21,183 bases of DNA from DAIDHK01 sp035510695 (lineage in GTDB: Bacteria; Patescibacteriota; Microgenomatia; Levybacterales; UBA12049): assembly GCA_035510695.1 (NCBI GenBank), contig DATKGO010000034.1, positions 1-21,183 on the forward strand. Reading direction: 5' to 3'. Both the position numbers and the translations under genes were made by a program. Positions 1-7,029 of the stretch are shown here, one piece after another; within the stretch, counting starts at the first letter, position 1; each line of letters opens with the position of its first letter. The notes under the pieces are model-generated. The model searched no databases and was not told the DNA's origin. It saw only the letters and a program-made list of their open reading frames with translations.

Positions 1-1
1 T

Positions 2-166
2 ATTGGAAGTACAAAAGCAGAAAAATCCGGTAGATTTTCTTTCACACATTTAGTTTACCGCTTCTCTGCTTTTTTTGTGCCTTCAAAAACTCGTGCACCG
101 GTTCTATATACTTATGCACATTATGTATTGTACCTTCTACGAAAAGGTGATCGTATTGTTTGCTAA
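2..166 (+). CDS. 3' end of an unidentified gene, cut by the window edge
   Basis: This frame is open from the left edge to a TAA at 164-166; the other two plus frames are closed within the first 51 bases. The visible 54 residues are basic and aromatic-rich and end in GDRIVC. I do not recognise the family. In dcw clusters a Mur ligase or a penicillin-binding protein often precedes mraY, but no ligase or transpeptidase motif is visible here, so no product is claimed. The stop lies 30 bases before the mraY start, and a good promoter (160-188) overlaps the stop, so mraY need not depend on this gene's transcript. Confidence 0.4.
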   Translation: MGSTKAEKSGRFSFTHLVYRFSAFFVPSKTRAPVLYTYAHYVLYLLRKGDRIVC

Positions 167-188
167 CTACTTTTTACAAGAGTATAAT
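160..188 (+). promoter_or_regulatory. Promoter of mraY, leaderless geometry
   Basis: A -35-like TTGCTA (160-165) and a perfect TATAAT (183-188) are separated by 17 bases. Transcription would be expected to start about seven bases after the -10, at 195-197, and the mraY ATG is at 197. No Shine-Dalgarno sequence precedes that ATG. The arrangement suggests a leaderless or nearly leaderless mRNA. Confidence 0.6.
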
Positions 189-196
189 TAAGCATT

Positions 197-1210
197 ATGG
201 CTCAGCTTTTGGGACTCATTCTTTTGTCCTTCGTCATATCAATCATCCTTATCGTTCCTTTTATCGATTTTCTCTACAGAATTAAACTTCAGCGCCAGAA
301 GCAAGTCACGCGTGATATTTTCGATAAGCGTACACCTACTTTTGATAAATACAATGCCTGGAAAGTCGGAACTCCGTTTGGTGGGGGAATTATCATTATT
401 TTAATTGTTTCAATTTTGACTTTTTGGGCTTACGGGATTTTCAACATTGATACTAAGCCTTGGGAAGCTTTTGTTCTCTTTTTTGGCTTTATCGGCTTTG
501 GACTGCTGGGTTTGTATGATGACATGAAAAAAATGGTCAATGGTAATGGAAAACATATTTTTTGGGGTCTGCGTTTTCGTCACAAGTTTCTTATTCAATG
601 GATTTTAGCTATTATTATTGCCGTTGTTTTTTACACTCAACTTAACGGTAATTTTCTTTTTATTCACGGTATCGGTTCGCTCCATTTGGGAGCATTTTTT
701 ATTCCTTTCGCGGCTTTTATAATCGTTTCTTTCGTGAACGCGTTTAATATTACCGACGGATTGGACGGCCTGGCTTCGGGATCATTTCTTGTTTGTTTAA
801 TTGCTTTTCTGGCGATCAGCCAGCAGCAGCTGGATCAGTCTTTGGGAATTTTTATTGCTGTTTTGATCGGCGCGATAATTGCCTTTTTATATTTTAATAT
901 TTATAAAGCCAGAATTTGGCTGGGAGATGTGGGCTCTTTGTCTTTGGGAGCCGCGTTAGCTGTCATTGGTTTGCTGACCGGTAAGACGCTGGCTTTGATG
1001 ATCATCGGCGGAATATTTGTCCTGGAAGTGGCTTCTTCTCTTATTCAACTACTGAGTAAAAAGTATTTGAAGCGAAAAGTTTTTCCGGCAGCGCCATTGC
1101 ATTTGTGGTTGCTTAGACGCGGTTGGGAAGAGCCGAAAATCGTCATGCGGGCATGGATTATCGGCATTTTCTTCGCCATACTCGGGTTATATCTCGCATT
1201 TATTGGGTAA
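197..1210 (+). CDS. mraY: Phospho-N-acetylmuramoyl-pentapeptide-transferase (MraY)
   Basis: Integral membrane enzyme that transfers phospho-MurNAc-pentapeptide from UDP to undecaprenyl phosphate, making lipid I, the first membrane step of peptidoglycan synthesis. The 337-residue protein has the usual multi-helix profile and length. Visible family motifs are the TPFGGG stretch near residues 59-64, the Asp pair in YDDMKK (D108-D109), NITDGLDGLA (D187 and D190) and GDVGSLSLG (D244). The family's late His-rich loop, usually three consecutive histidines before a conserved GW, is here PLHLWLLRRGW with only H302 kept. The following WEEP sequence is conserved, so alignment is not in doubt. It is the first complete gene of the dcw cluster; a GC-rich spacer separates it from ftsW, where many bacteria have murD. 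Confidence 0.95.
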   Translation: MAQLLGLILLSFVISIILIVPFIDFLYRIKLQRQKQVTRDIFDKRTPTFDKYNAWKVGTPFGGGIIIILIVSILTFWAYGIFNIDTKPWEAFVLFFGFIGFGLLGLYDDMKKMVNGNGKHIFWGLRFRHKFLIQWILAIIIAVVFYTQLNGNFLFIHGIGSLHLGAFFIPFAAFIIVSFVNAFNITDGLDGLASGSFLVCLIAFLAISQQQLDQSLGIFIAVLIGAIIAFLYFNIYKARIWLGDVGSLSLGAALAVIGLLTGKTLALMIIGGIFVLEVASSLIQLLSKKYLKRKVFPAAPLHLWLLRRGWEEPKIVMRAWIIGIFFAILGLYLAFIG

Positions 1211-1220
1211 AGCAAATTCG

Positions 1221-1360
1221 GGGTCCTGCCTTGCTTCACCCCCGTCCGACGTTCCACCCCTGTCTCGTTGAGACTCGCAGGCGAGCTCCCCCGCTTTCGC
1301 TCAGTCCGCTCATCACTTCGTTGCGGGCGCTCGTCGGGGGACCCCCGCGCAAGTCACCCC
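1221..1360. other. GC-rich intergenic island between mraY and ftsW
   Basis: By hand count, 96 of these 140 bases are G or C (69%), in a window that is otherwise clearly AT-rich. It holds short self-complementary pieces, such as CTCGC/GCGAG near 1274-1285 and a CGGGGG/CCCCCG block near 1335-1347. No reading frame here resembles a protein. Structured RNA, a dispersed intergenic repeat, or the scar of a lost gene are all possible. Confidence 0.5.
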
Positions 1361-1374
1361 TCTTCACAAGCTCG

Positions 1375-1403
1375 TTGTTGTTAATTTGTGAGTAGTATAG
1401 AAT
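1375..1403 (+). promoter_or_regulatory. Promoter of ftsW, leaderless geometry
   Basis: TTGTTG (1375-1380), a 17-base spacer and TAGAAT (1398-1403) place the expected transcription start at about 1410, which is the first base of the ftsW ATG. No ribosome binding site is visible upstream. Confidence 0.5.
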
Positions 1404-1409
1404 AATTAC

Positions 1410-2483
1410 ATGAGGCGGATTGACGGTGTTTTGTTGTTGTTAGTTATTGGTTTGGTTTTATTTGGACTTCTGATGATTTATGATGCCTCCTCGGTTATCG
1501 CATTTCGTGATTTCGGCGATAAATTTCACTATATTAAAGATCAGTTCATTTGGGCAATCCTGGGAATAATTTTGCTTTTTATTTTCAGTAAAATAAATTA
1601 TCATCTCTTTTTTAACATTTCCCTGATTCTTTTGGTAGCTGCCATTATACTTTTGATTTTGGTGTTTATACCCGGAATCGGCCAGCATGAATTGGGAGCC
1701 AGCCGCTGGATTAATCTTCATTTCACCAGTCTGCAGCCTGCCGAATTTGTAAAATTAGCTTTGGCAATTTATTTGGCCGCCTGGTTCTCCCAAAAGGAAA
1801 AAGGTCGGTTTATGGCTTTTTGTTTACTTATCGGATTGGTAATGGTGCTGGTTATGGTGCAGCCGGATATGGGAACAGCCAGCATTATTTTGATTGAAGC
1901 TTTGGCAATTTATTTTCTTTCCGGTGGAAGTCTGAAATATTTTTATATGGTAATTCCGGGAATAATTGCTCTGGGATTAGTGCTTATAGCGCTTGCGCCG
2001 TATAGATTAGCCAGGTTAACCGCTTTTTTGGCGGTTGATCAGTCGGTGAGTAATGCATCTTATCATTTAAAACAAGTTCTGATCGCGCTGGGTTCGGGGG
2101 GCATTTTCGGTTTGGGCTTGGGTAATTCTTTACAAAAATATGCTTATTTACCCGAAAATGTAACGGATTCGATTTTTGCCATTATTGCCGAAGAATTAGG
2201 ATTAATCGGTTGTATTGTTCTTATTGCCGTGTTTATGCTGGTAATTTGGCGCGGTTTTTATATAGCTTCGCACGCAAAAGATATGTTTGGAAAACTTTTG
2301 GCAGGAGGAATTATCATATTTATCGGTATTCAGGTAGTGATAAATTTGGGTTCCATGACGGCATTATTTCCTCTCACCGGTGTGCCTTTACCTTTTATTT
2401 CCTATGGCGGATCGGCTCTTCTGATTGATTTAGCAGCAATTGGTATACTTTTGAATGTTTCCGGATCAGTGGAAAAGAGGTAA
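1410..2483 (+). CDS. ftsW: SEDS-family peptidoglycan glycosyltransferase FtsW
   Basis: Polytopic membrane protein of the SEDS family, which polymerises lipid II into glycan strands at the division site together with a class B penicillin-binding protein. The 357 residues have about ten hydrophobic segments. Family signatures are LQPAEFVKLA (from residue 108), QPDMGTA (from 151), PENVTDSIFAIIAEELG (from 248) and LPFISYGGSALL near the C-terminus. D253, in the VTDSIF motif, corresponds to the catalytic aspartate known from RodA. FtsW is preferred over RodA because of the dcw context between mraY and murG; sequence alone does not separate them. The ATG at 1410 is fixed by the promoter immediately before it. 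Confidence 0.92.
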   Translation: MRRIDGVLLLLVIGLVLFGLLMIYDASSVIAFRDFGDKFHYIKDQFIWAILGIILLFIFSKINYHLFFNISLILLVAAIILLILVFIPGIGQHELGASRWINLHFTSLQPAEFVKLALAIYLAAWFSQKEKGRFMAFCLLIGLVMVLVMVQPDMGTASIILIEALAIYFLSGGSLKYFYMVIPGIIALGLVLIALAPYRLARLTAFLAVDQSVSNASYHLKQVLIALGSGGIFGLGLGNSLQKYAYLPENVTDSIFAIIAEELGLIGCIVLIAVFMLVIWRGFYIASHAKDMFGKLLAGGIIIFIGIQVVINLGSMTALFPLTGVPLPFISYGGSALLIDLAAIGILLNVSGSVEKR

Positions 2484-2494
2484 AATGATATTAA

Positions 2495-2528
2495 GTTATA
2501 AAGTTGAAAGTTATAAGGTTATAAAGTT
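2495..2528 (+). repeat. Dispersed 34-nt intergenic repeat, copy 1 (ftsW-murG gap)
   Basis: This AT-rich block is built from variants of the unit GTTATAAAGTT. Its reverse complement recurs at 5473-5506 in the ftsA-ftsZ gap with 33 of 34 positions identical, far above chance. A further partial unit (TTCATAAAGTT) follows directly at 2527-2537. Confidence 0.75.
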
Positions 2529-2558
2529 CATAAAGTTGAAGGAATTAAATTAAATACT

Positions 2559-3686
2559 ATGAAGATTTGTTTGATTGGAGGGCATCTCGGACCAGCTTTG
2601 GCATTGCTTGATTACGTCCCAAGTCATTGGCAGGTGGTATTTTTGGGTAGACAAAATGTTTTCGAAGGAGATCCCGGTCTTTCTTTAGAATATCAAGCGA
2701 TAACCAAACGAGATATTCCTTTCTATCCGTTGACGACCGGCCGATTGCAGAGAAAGCTGACCAAAAGAACTCTATTATCATTACCTAAAGTGCCGGTTGG
2801 ATATTTGCAGGCGTTACGTTATTTGAGAAAAGAAAAACCCGATGTCGTTTTTGGATTTGGAGGATATGTTTCATTGTCAGTGGGACTCGCGGCAAAGACG
2901 CTGGGAATACCGGTAGTTATTCATGAACAGACCCTCCGGGCCGGTTTAGCAAATCGCTTTTTAGGAAGATTTGCTGAAAAAATTTACATTTCTTGGGAAT
3001 CATCCCGTAAATATTTTCCTGCGAATAAAACAATTGTTACAGGTAACTTACTCAGAAAAACAATTATTGATTCTCTTTCCGCGTCGAAAAACAAAAAAGC
3101 TATAGGTACAGATCCTGTTTTATATATAACCGGCGGCAGTGCGGGATCCCATTCCATCAATGTAATCGTTGAGGAAATTATTGAAAGATTACTTGGAAAA
3201 TATACGGTGATTCATCAAACAGGGGATGCTTTGGAATTTGGGGATTACACACGTTTGATCAAACGGCGGGAATTATTGCCTTTAGTATTAAGGAAGAAAT
3301 ATACAATCATGAAATTTATAGAACCATCAGATGTGGGAGAAATTTATAGGAATGCCGATTTGGTTATTTCTCGATCAGGTGTAAATACGATGACAGAGTT
3401 ACTTGTTATGAAAAAATCTTGTCTTTTGATTCCGCTTCCGCATGGACAGCGTGATGAACAAATCGAGAACGCGGCATATTTGAAAGAAAAAGGTCTTGCG
3501 ACTGTTTTATTACAGAAAGACGCAACAGGGGAAAGTTTACTTGCCACAATAGATAATATCATGAGCCATATTACGGATTTTTCTCTTAACGCGCCGGTAG
3601 ATACATCGATACATTTACATGCTGCTTTTCATGTGGTTGATCTGCTTGGTTCCCTTTATGAAAAAAAAGAAGATAAAAAACCGTAA
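2559..3686 (+). CDS. murG: UDP-GlcNAc:lipid I N-acetylglucosaminyltransferase (MurG)
   Basis: Peripheral membrane GT28 glycosyltransferase that adds GlcNAc from UDP-GlcNAc to lipid I, giving lipid II. The 375-residue length is normal. Visible motifs are the N-terminal glycine-rich GGHLGPAL (residues 8-15), FGFGGYVS, HEQTLRAGLANR (the family's HEQN-type motif, with Thr for Asn), the nucleotide-binding GGSAGSHS and the C-terminal acceptor/donor region SRSGVNTMTELL with IPLPHGQRDEQIENA. The family's SRAGAxT and DHQ motifs are thus modified but recognisable. The 3' end overlaps the following ftsQ-like gene by 29 bases, suggesting translational coupling. No clear Shine-Dalgarno is present at a normal distance from the ATG. 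Confidence 0.93.
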   Translation: MKICLIGGHLGPALALLDYVPSHWQVVFLGRQNVFEGDPGLSLEYQAITKRDIPFYPLTTGRLQRKLTKRTLLSLPKVPVGYLQALRYLRKEKPDVVFGFGGYVSLSVGLAAKTLGIPVVIHEQTLRAGLANRFLGRFAEKIYISWESSRKYFPANKTIVTGNLLRKTIIDSLSASKNKKAIGTDPVLYITGGSAGSHSINVIVEEIIERLLGKYTVIHQTGDALEFGDYTRLIKRRELLPLVLRKKYTIMKFIEPSDVGEIYRNADLVISRSGVNTMTELLVMKKSCLLIPLPHGQRDEQIENAAYLKEKGLATVLLQKDATGESLLATIDNIMSHITDFSLNAPVDTSIHLHAAFHVVDLLGSLYEKKEDKKP

Positions 3687-4110
3687 AGTTATTCTTCGTA
3701 ACAAACGTATATTTATAAGTTCATTAATTTTCAGTGTAACAATTATTGCGATTTCTGCCGGTATTTTTTTCTACCGTACTTTTCGGCCGAAATATTATGT
3801 TACTCCGCTGGCAGTAGTGTCTTATAAAAATACATTTACGACTATAAATTCGACGTCGGATATGGTCTCACAGATTAAACAAATGCTGAATAAAGAAAAT
3901 ATTTCTTATACAAATGTCAGTTTGAATAGTCAAAATACTTGTCAAATTACTCTTCCACAGCAGCAGCAGGTGTTTTTGGCAACGGATAAAGATCTTTCCC
4001 TGCAAATAGCCTCTTTACAATTGATCACGTCTCGTCTTACAATGGAAGGTAAGCGGTTCAGCCGGTTGGATTTACGTTATGACAATCCGGTCATAACTTT
4101 TGCTCAATAA
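3658..4110 (+). CDS. ftsQ: Very short FtsQ/DivIB-like divisome protein
   Basis: Predicted 150-residue bitopic membrane protein: a highly basic start (MKKKKIKNRK), one transmembrane helix at about residues 17-35, then an extracytoplasmic domain of about 110 residues. The end, SRLDLRYDNPVITFAQ, matches the strand that closes the FtsQ/DivIB beta domain, where Leu-Arg-aromatic-x-Asn is typical. The position between murG and ftsA is the canonical ftsQ site. FtsQ links the cytoplasmic ring to septal synthesis proteins. Compared with the usual 240-280 residues this protein is greatly shortened, and a POTRA domain is not evident. I chose the ATG at 3658 because it gives a normal basic N-terminus; upstream in-frame starts lie deep inside murG. 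Confidence 0.7.
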   Translation: MKKKKIKNRKVILRNKRIFISSLIFSVTIIAISAGIFFYRTFRPKYYVTPLAVVSYKNTFTTINSTSDMVSQIKQMLNKENISYTNVSLNSQNTCQITLPQQQQVFLATDKDLSLQIASLQLITSRLTMEGKRFSRLDLRYDNPVITFAQ

Positions 4111-4119
4111 TATAATTAT

Positions 4120-5415
4120 ATGAATGAAGGGAAAATTGTCGTTGCTATAGATGTCGGAAGTTATAAGATTGTTACTATCATTGCCAGAGTGGATGAATAT
4201 ATAAATATTCTTGGCGTCTCCGAAGTGAAATCCACCGGAATTAGAAAAGGACAAATCGTGGATATTGAAGAAGCGGTAAACGCGATTAACAGTTCTTTGG
4301 AAGCCGCCGAGCGTATGGCCGGTTATTCGGCTTCGCATGTGGTTATTTCAATTGGCGGAAGTCAGATTGAAAGCCAAAATTCGCGCGGAGTTGTGGCGAT
4401 ATCCAACCAAAACGGAGAAATTACTCAATCCGATCTGGATCGGGTAATTGATGCAGCCAGAGCAATTTCGATGCCATCCACCCGGGATATTATTCATGTT
4501 TTACCACGAAATTATATAGTCGACGGGCAGGAAGGCATTAAGGATCCGATAGGCATGTCCGGAGTCCGTTTGGAGGTCGACACACACATTATTTCAGCCA
4601 ATAGTATCTCAGTCAGAAACTTGGAAAAAGCTTTTTCGGAAGTGGGTGTGGACGTTGATAATTTTGTATTTAACGGTTATGCCAGCGCGCAATCCGTGTT
4701 AACCGATACGGAAAAAGAATTAGGTGTGGTTTTGGTGGATATTGGTGCTGCGACCACGGATATCGCGATTTATACCGAGGGTTCAATCTCTTATTCATCG
4801 GTTTTAGCGATCGGAGCTCGGCACGTAACTAATGATTTGGCAATTGGACTTCGAATTTCACTGGAAAGTGCCGAGAAGATTAAATTATATCTTTCTCATT
4901 TAGCTAATAAGCGTGTTCAATTTAGCGAAGTTGAAGAATTTGAAGGTAAGAAAAAAGAACGTCCAAGTGATGAAATTGATTTGACATCCTTAAATTTGCC
5001 GGAAGAGCTGAGGAAGGTTTCGCAAAAGACTTTAGTGGAGGGAATTATACGGCCGCGTATGAATGAGATTTTTACCATGATCGGTTTGGAAATTAAAAAA
5101 AGCGGTTTTGGCGGTCAAACACCGGCCGGAATTGTAATTACAGGCGGGGGAGCGATGACTGTAGGCGTTAAAGATTCGGCAAAAAGAATTTTGGCTATGC
5201 CGGTTCGTACCGGCGGTCCGAATAACATTAAAGGAATTATTGACGAGGTACAGGGACCGGCTTTTGCCACAGTTGTGGGTCTTACTTTATGTACTAGCGG
5301 AGGAGACGGTAAAAAGGCTAATAATTTTAATATGAGTAATATTAAACTGCCGACCGGCGGGGCAGGAAAATTAGCGAAGAAATTTTTTTCGTTGATAAAG
5401 TCCTTCATTCCGTAA
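4120..5415 (+). CDS. ftsA: Cell division protein FtsA
   Basis: Actin-family ATPase that tethers FtsZ filaments to the membrane and recruits later divisome proteins. The 431 residues include the phosphate-1 motif AIDVGSYKI (from residue 9), the phosphate-2 motif LVDIGAATTDIAIY and the adenosine motif VITGGGAM. The C-terminus, LAKKFFSLIKSFIP, is an amphipathic helix of the kind FtsA uses as its membrane anchor, and it follows a flexible Gly/Asn-rich linker. The gene starts nine bases after the ftsQ-like stop. A TATAAT at 4111-4116 lies just before the ATG, but I see no matching -35, so I do not call a promoter. Confidence 0.95.
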   Translation: MNEGKIVVAIDVGSYKIVTIIARVDEYINILGVSEVKSTGIRKGQIVDIEEAVNAINSSLEAAERMAGYSASHVVISIGGSQIESQNSRGVVAISNQNGEITQSDLDRVIDAARAISMPSTRDIIHVLPRNYIVDGQEGIKDPIGMSGVRLEVDTHIISANSISVRNLEKAFSEVGVDVDNFVFNGYASAQSVLTDTEKELGVVLVDIGAATTDIAIYTEGSISYSSVLAIGARHVTNDLAIGLRISLESAEKIKLYLSHLANKRVQFSEVEEFEGKKKERPSDEIDLTSLNLPEELRKVSQKTLVEGIIRPRMNEIFTMIGLEIKKSGFGGQTPAGIVITGGGAMTVGVKDSAKRILAMPVRTGGPNNIKGIIDEVQGPAFATVVGLTLCTSGGDGKKANNFNMSNIKLPTGGAGKLAKKFFSLIKSFIP

Positions 5416-5418
5416 TAA

Positions 5419-5506
5419 GTTCATAAAGTTATCAAGTTCATAATGTTTATAAAGTACAAGAATTTTTCCATTAACTTTATAACCTTATAACATTCAACTT
5501 TATAAC
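5419..5506. repeat. Large imperfect inverted repeat in the ftsA-ftsZ gap, including dispersed repeat copy 2
   Basis: The right arm (5473-5506) is the reverse complement of the 34-nt repeat at 2495-2528 with one mismatch. The left arm (5419-5455) is a looser copy in the opposite orientation, with single-base insertions, so the gap could fold into a long imperfect hairpin. The best paired core is a 9-bp stem, TTATAAAGT (5447-5455) with ACTTTATAA (5474-5482), around an 18-base loop. It sits just upstream of the ftsZ promoter and could end or process the ftsA transcript; no T-run follows it. Confidence 0.65.
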
Positions 5507-5515
5507 TAATTAAGC

Positions 5516-5544
5516 TTGCAATTCAGAGGTCTATCTGCTAGGAT
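5516..5544 (+). promoter_or_regulatory. Promoter of ftsZ
   Basis: TTGCAA (5516-5521), exactly 17 bases, then TAGGAT (5539-5544). The expected start at about 5551 is three bases before the ftsZ ATG at 5554, so ftsZ also appears leaderless or nearly so. It gives ftsZ expression independent of the upstream genes. Confidence 0.6.
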
Positions 5545-5553
5545 TTGACCAAC

Positions 5554-6771
5554 ATGTTAATTCGGCCTCAAACGAACAATTTTGCCAAGATTTCAGTCAT
5601 TGGCGTAGGCGGCGGCGGTGGAAATGCTACCAATTCCATGATCAAAAGCGGGAATATTCAGGGTGTTGATTTCATCGCACTTAATACAGATGCTCAAGCT
5701 CTTTTGCGCAACGGAGCGGAGACAAAAATTCAAATAGGTGAGAATTATACCAAAGGTCTGGGATCAGGCGGCGATCCCGAAACAGGCCGTCAAGCTGCCG
5801 AAGAATCGGAAGATAAAATAAGACAAACCTTGCAGGGATCAGATATGGTTTTTATTACTGCGGGTATGGGCGGCGGTACCGGAACCGGAGCGTCTCCGGT
5901 TGTGGCGCAAATTGCCAAAGAAGTCGGCGCGCTGACTGTAGCGGTTGTGACTAAGCCGTTTACTTTTGAAGGAACCAGACGCATGGTTGCCGCGGAAGAG
6001 GGAATTGAAAATATAAAAGATAAAGTTGATACTCTTATCGTTATCCCCAATCAGCGAATTCTTGATGTTGTTGATCGTAAATTGTCTTTGCTTGAGGCTT
6101 TTAAAGTGGCCGATTCTGTTTTGCTTCAGGGAGTTCAGGGAATTTCGGAAATTATCACGCTTCCGGGACTTATTAATGTTGACTTTGCCGATGTAAAAAC
6201 CATCATGTCCAATGCCGGTTCGGCGCTGATGGGAATCGGTACTGCCAGCGGAGAAAACAGAGCCCAAATGGCGGCGAAAGCGGCAATTGCTTCACCTCTG
6301 CTTGAAATTTCCATGGAAGGCGCGAGAGGCGTTTTGTTCAATATCGTCGGCGGCGCGGATCTGGCGATGACCGAAGTGGATGAAGCGGCGAAGATTATCG
6401 CCGGAGCTGCAGATCCCGATGCAAACATTATTTTCGGCGCTACGATTGACGAATCAATCACAGATTTTTTGCGTATTACAGTGGTAGCTACAGGTTTTGA
6501 TCAAACGAAACAGCGCATGCAGCAGTTTGTTTTACCGTCGAACAAATGGGTGGAAGAAAGACAGCAGCAGCAACAACAGCCTCCGCAACCGCAGCAGACT
6601 AGTCAGACTTTGCCGAATCCTTTCGTGATAAACGGAAATACCTTAAATAATAATAACGCGAATAATAACAATAATAATGGGAATCAGGTGAGTCAGAAGA
6701 ATAATGATCAGCCGCAAAAGTCCGATGAAGAGGAATGGGACATCCCCGCATTCCTAAGACAAAAGAATTGA
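5554..6771 (+). CDS. ftsZ: Cell division GTPase FtsZ
   Basis: Tubulin-like GTPase that forms the division ring. The 405-residue protein has the N-terminal GVGGGGGNATNSM nucleotide loop, the tubulin signature GMGGGTGTGASPVVA and the T7 loop NVDFADVKTIM, whose acidic residues complete the neighbouring subunit's active site. After the globular domain comes a linker extremely rich in Gln and Asn, then the conserved C-terminal peptide EEEWDIPAFLRQKN that binds FtsA and other partners. An in-frame TTG at 5545 is a poorer start because it abuts the -10 element; the ATG at 5554 fits the promoter. The last ten codons and stop lie inside the direct repeat bounding the inserted element, so the gene's 3' end may be element-derived, yet the reading frame is intact. 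Confidence 0.96.
   Translation: MLIRPQTNNFAKISVIGVGGGGGNATNSMIKSGNIQGVDFIALNTDAQALLRNGAETKIQIGENYTKGLGSGGDPETGRQAAEESEDKIRQTLQGSDMVFITAGMGGGTGTGASPVVAQIAKEVGALTVAVVTKPFTFEGTRRMVAAEEGIENIKDKVDTLIVIPNQRILDVVDRKLSLLEAFKVADSVLLQGVQGISEIITLPGLINVDFADVKTIMSNAGSALMGIGTASGENRAQMAAKAAIASPLLEISMEGARGVLFNIVGGADLAMTEVDEAAKIIAGAADPDANIIFGATIDESITDFLRITVVATGFDQTKQRMQQFVLPSNKWVEERQQQQQQPPQPQQTSQTLPNPFVINGNTLNNNNANNNNNNGNQVSQKNNDQPQKSDEEEWDIPAFLRQKN
6559..6705 (+). repeat. Low-complexity Gln/Asn codon runs in the ftsZ linker
   Basis: Runs of CAG/CAA (about 6559-6600) and AAT/AAC (about 6646-6685) encode poly-Gln and poly-Asn stretches in the disordered linker between the GTPase domain and the C-terminal peptide. 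Such tracts can change length by slippage while staying in frame. Confidence 0.8.
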
Positions 6772-6880
6772 GGCTAATTCTTGTTTTTTAGAATTAAAAT
6801 AAAAAAACGATCTCACGCTCCCTAATAATAACACCTTAGCTAGGTGTTTTTTTGTTGTCATAGGGCAATCATAGCATGTC
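6742..6880. repeat. Left direct repeat of the inserted element (attL region)
   Basis: This segment begins in the codon for Ile of the FtsZ peptide IPAFLRQKN and runs past the stop and terminator. It matches 21044-21183 at all but four substitutions (6750, 6759, 6859, 6861) and one extra A in the right copy near 21092. Identical blocks are 6760-6790 (31 nt), 6790-6858 (69 nt) and 6862-6880 (19 nt). Right after the matching stretch, GCATGTC (6874-6880) faces GACATGT (6887-6893) across six bases, an arrangement like the core site of a tyrosine recombinase. The exact crossover cannot be fixed from one sequence. Confidence 0.9.
6830..6853 (+). terminator. Rho-independent terminator of ftsZ
   Basis: A 7-bp stem AACACCT/AGGTGTT (6830-6836 with 6842-6848) around a five-base loop runs into seven consecutive T residues (6847-6853). 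It lies 59 bases after the ftsZ stop and is duplicated intact in the right repeat. It also shields the element from read-through from ftsZ. Confidence 0.85.
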
Positions 6881-6934
6881 GATTTTGACATGTACAAGTG
6901 GGAGTACGCCAGATAGAAATAGTGCGGAAACTGA

Positions 6935-6963
6935 TTGCTTTTAGGCTCAAAACGTGCTATAAT
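6935..6963 (+). promoter_or_regulatory. Promoter of the integrase gene
   Basis: TTGCTT (6935-6940), 17 bases, and TATAAT (6958-6963) with an upstream TG at 6955-6956. The expected transcript starts near 6970 and has a leader of about 60 bases. The spacer holds TTAGGCTCAAAA (6941-6952), which recurs exactly at 11058-11069; a 12-mer repeat can arise by chance in 21 kb, so an operator role is only a suggestion. Confidence 0.65.
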
Positions 6964-7011
6964 TAGTACAGTTTTACGTAGCAACAATATCTATATTATC
7001 TATCTTGAGCA

Positions 7012-7029
7012 ACTCCCAAATATGGGAGT
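7012..7029 (+). promoter_or_regulatory. Hairpin abutting the integrase start codon
   Basis: ACTCCCA (7012-7018) and TGGGAGT (7023-7029) form a perfect 7-bp stem with a four-base loop, and the next three bases are the integrase ATG. The only purine-rich ribosome-binding-like sequence (GGGAG) is inside the stem. The hairpin would hide the initiation region, giving low or regulated integrase translation. It could instead be a protein-binding inverted repeat. Confidence 0.45.

Noticed and set aside
1123..1395. A 90-codon plus-strand frame across the mraY end and the GC-rich spacer
   Set aside because: It overlaps mraY in another frame, its composition follows the GC-rich island, and it has no family resemblance or start signal.
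4072..6461. Long minus-strand frames opposite ftsA and ftsZ
   Set aside because: They are shadows of strongly supported plus-strand genes and show no protein family features.
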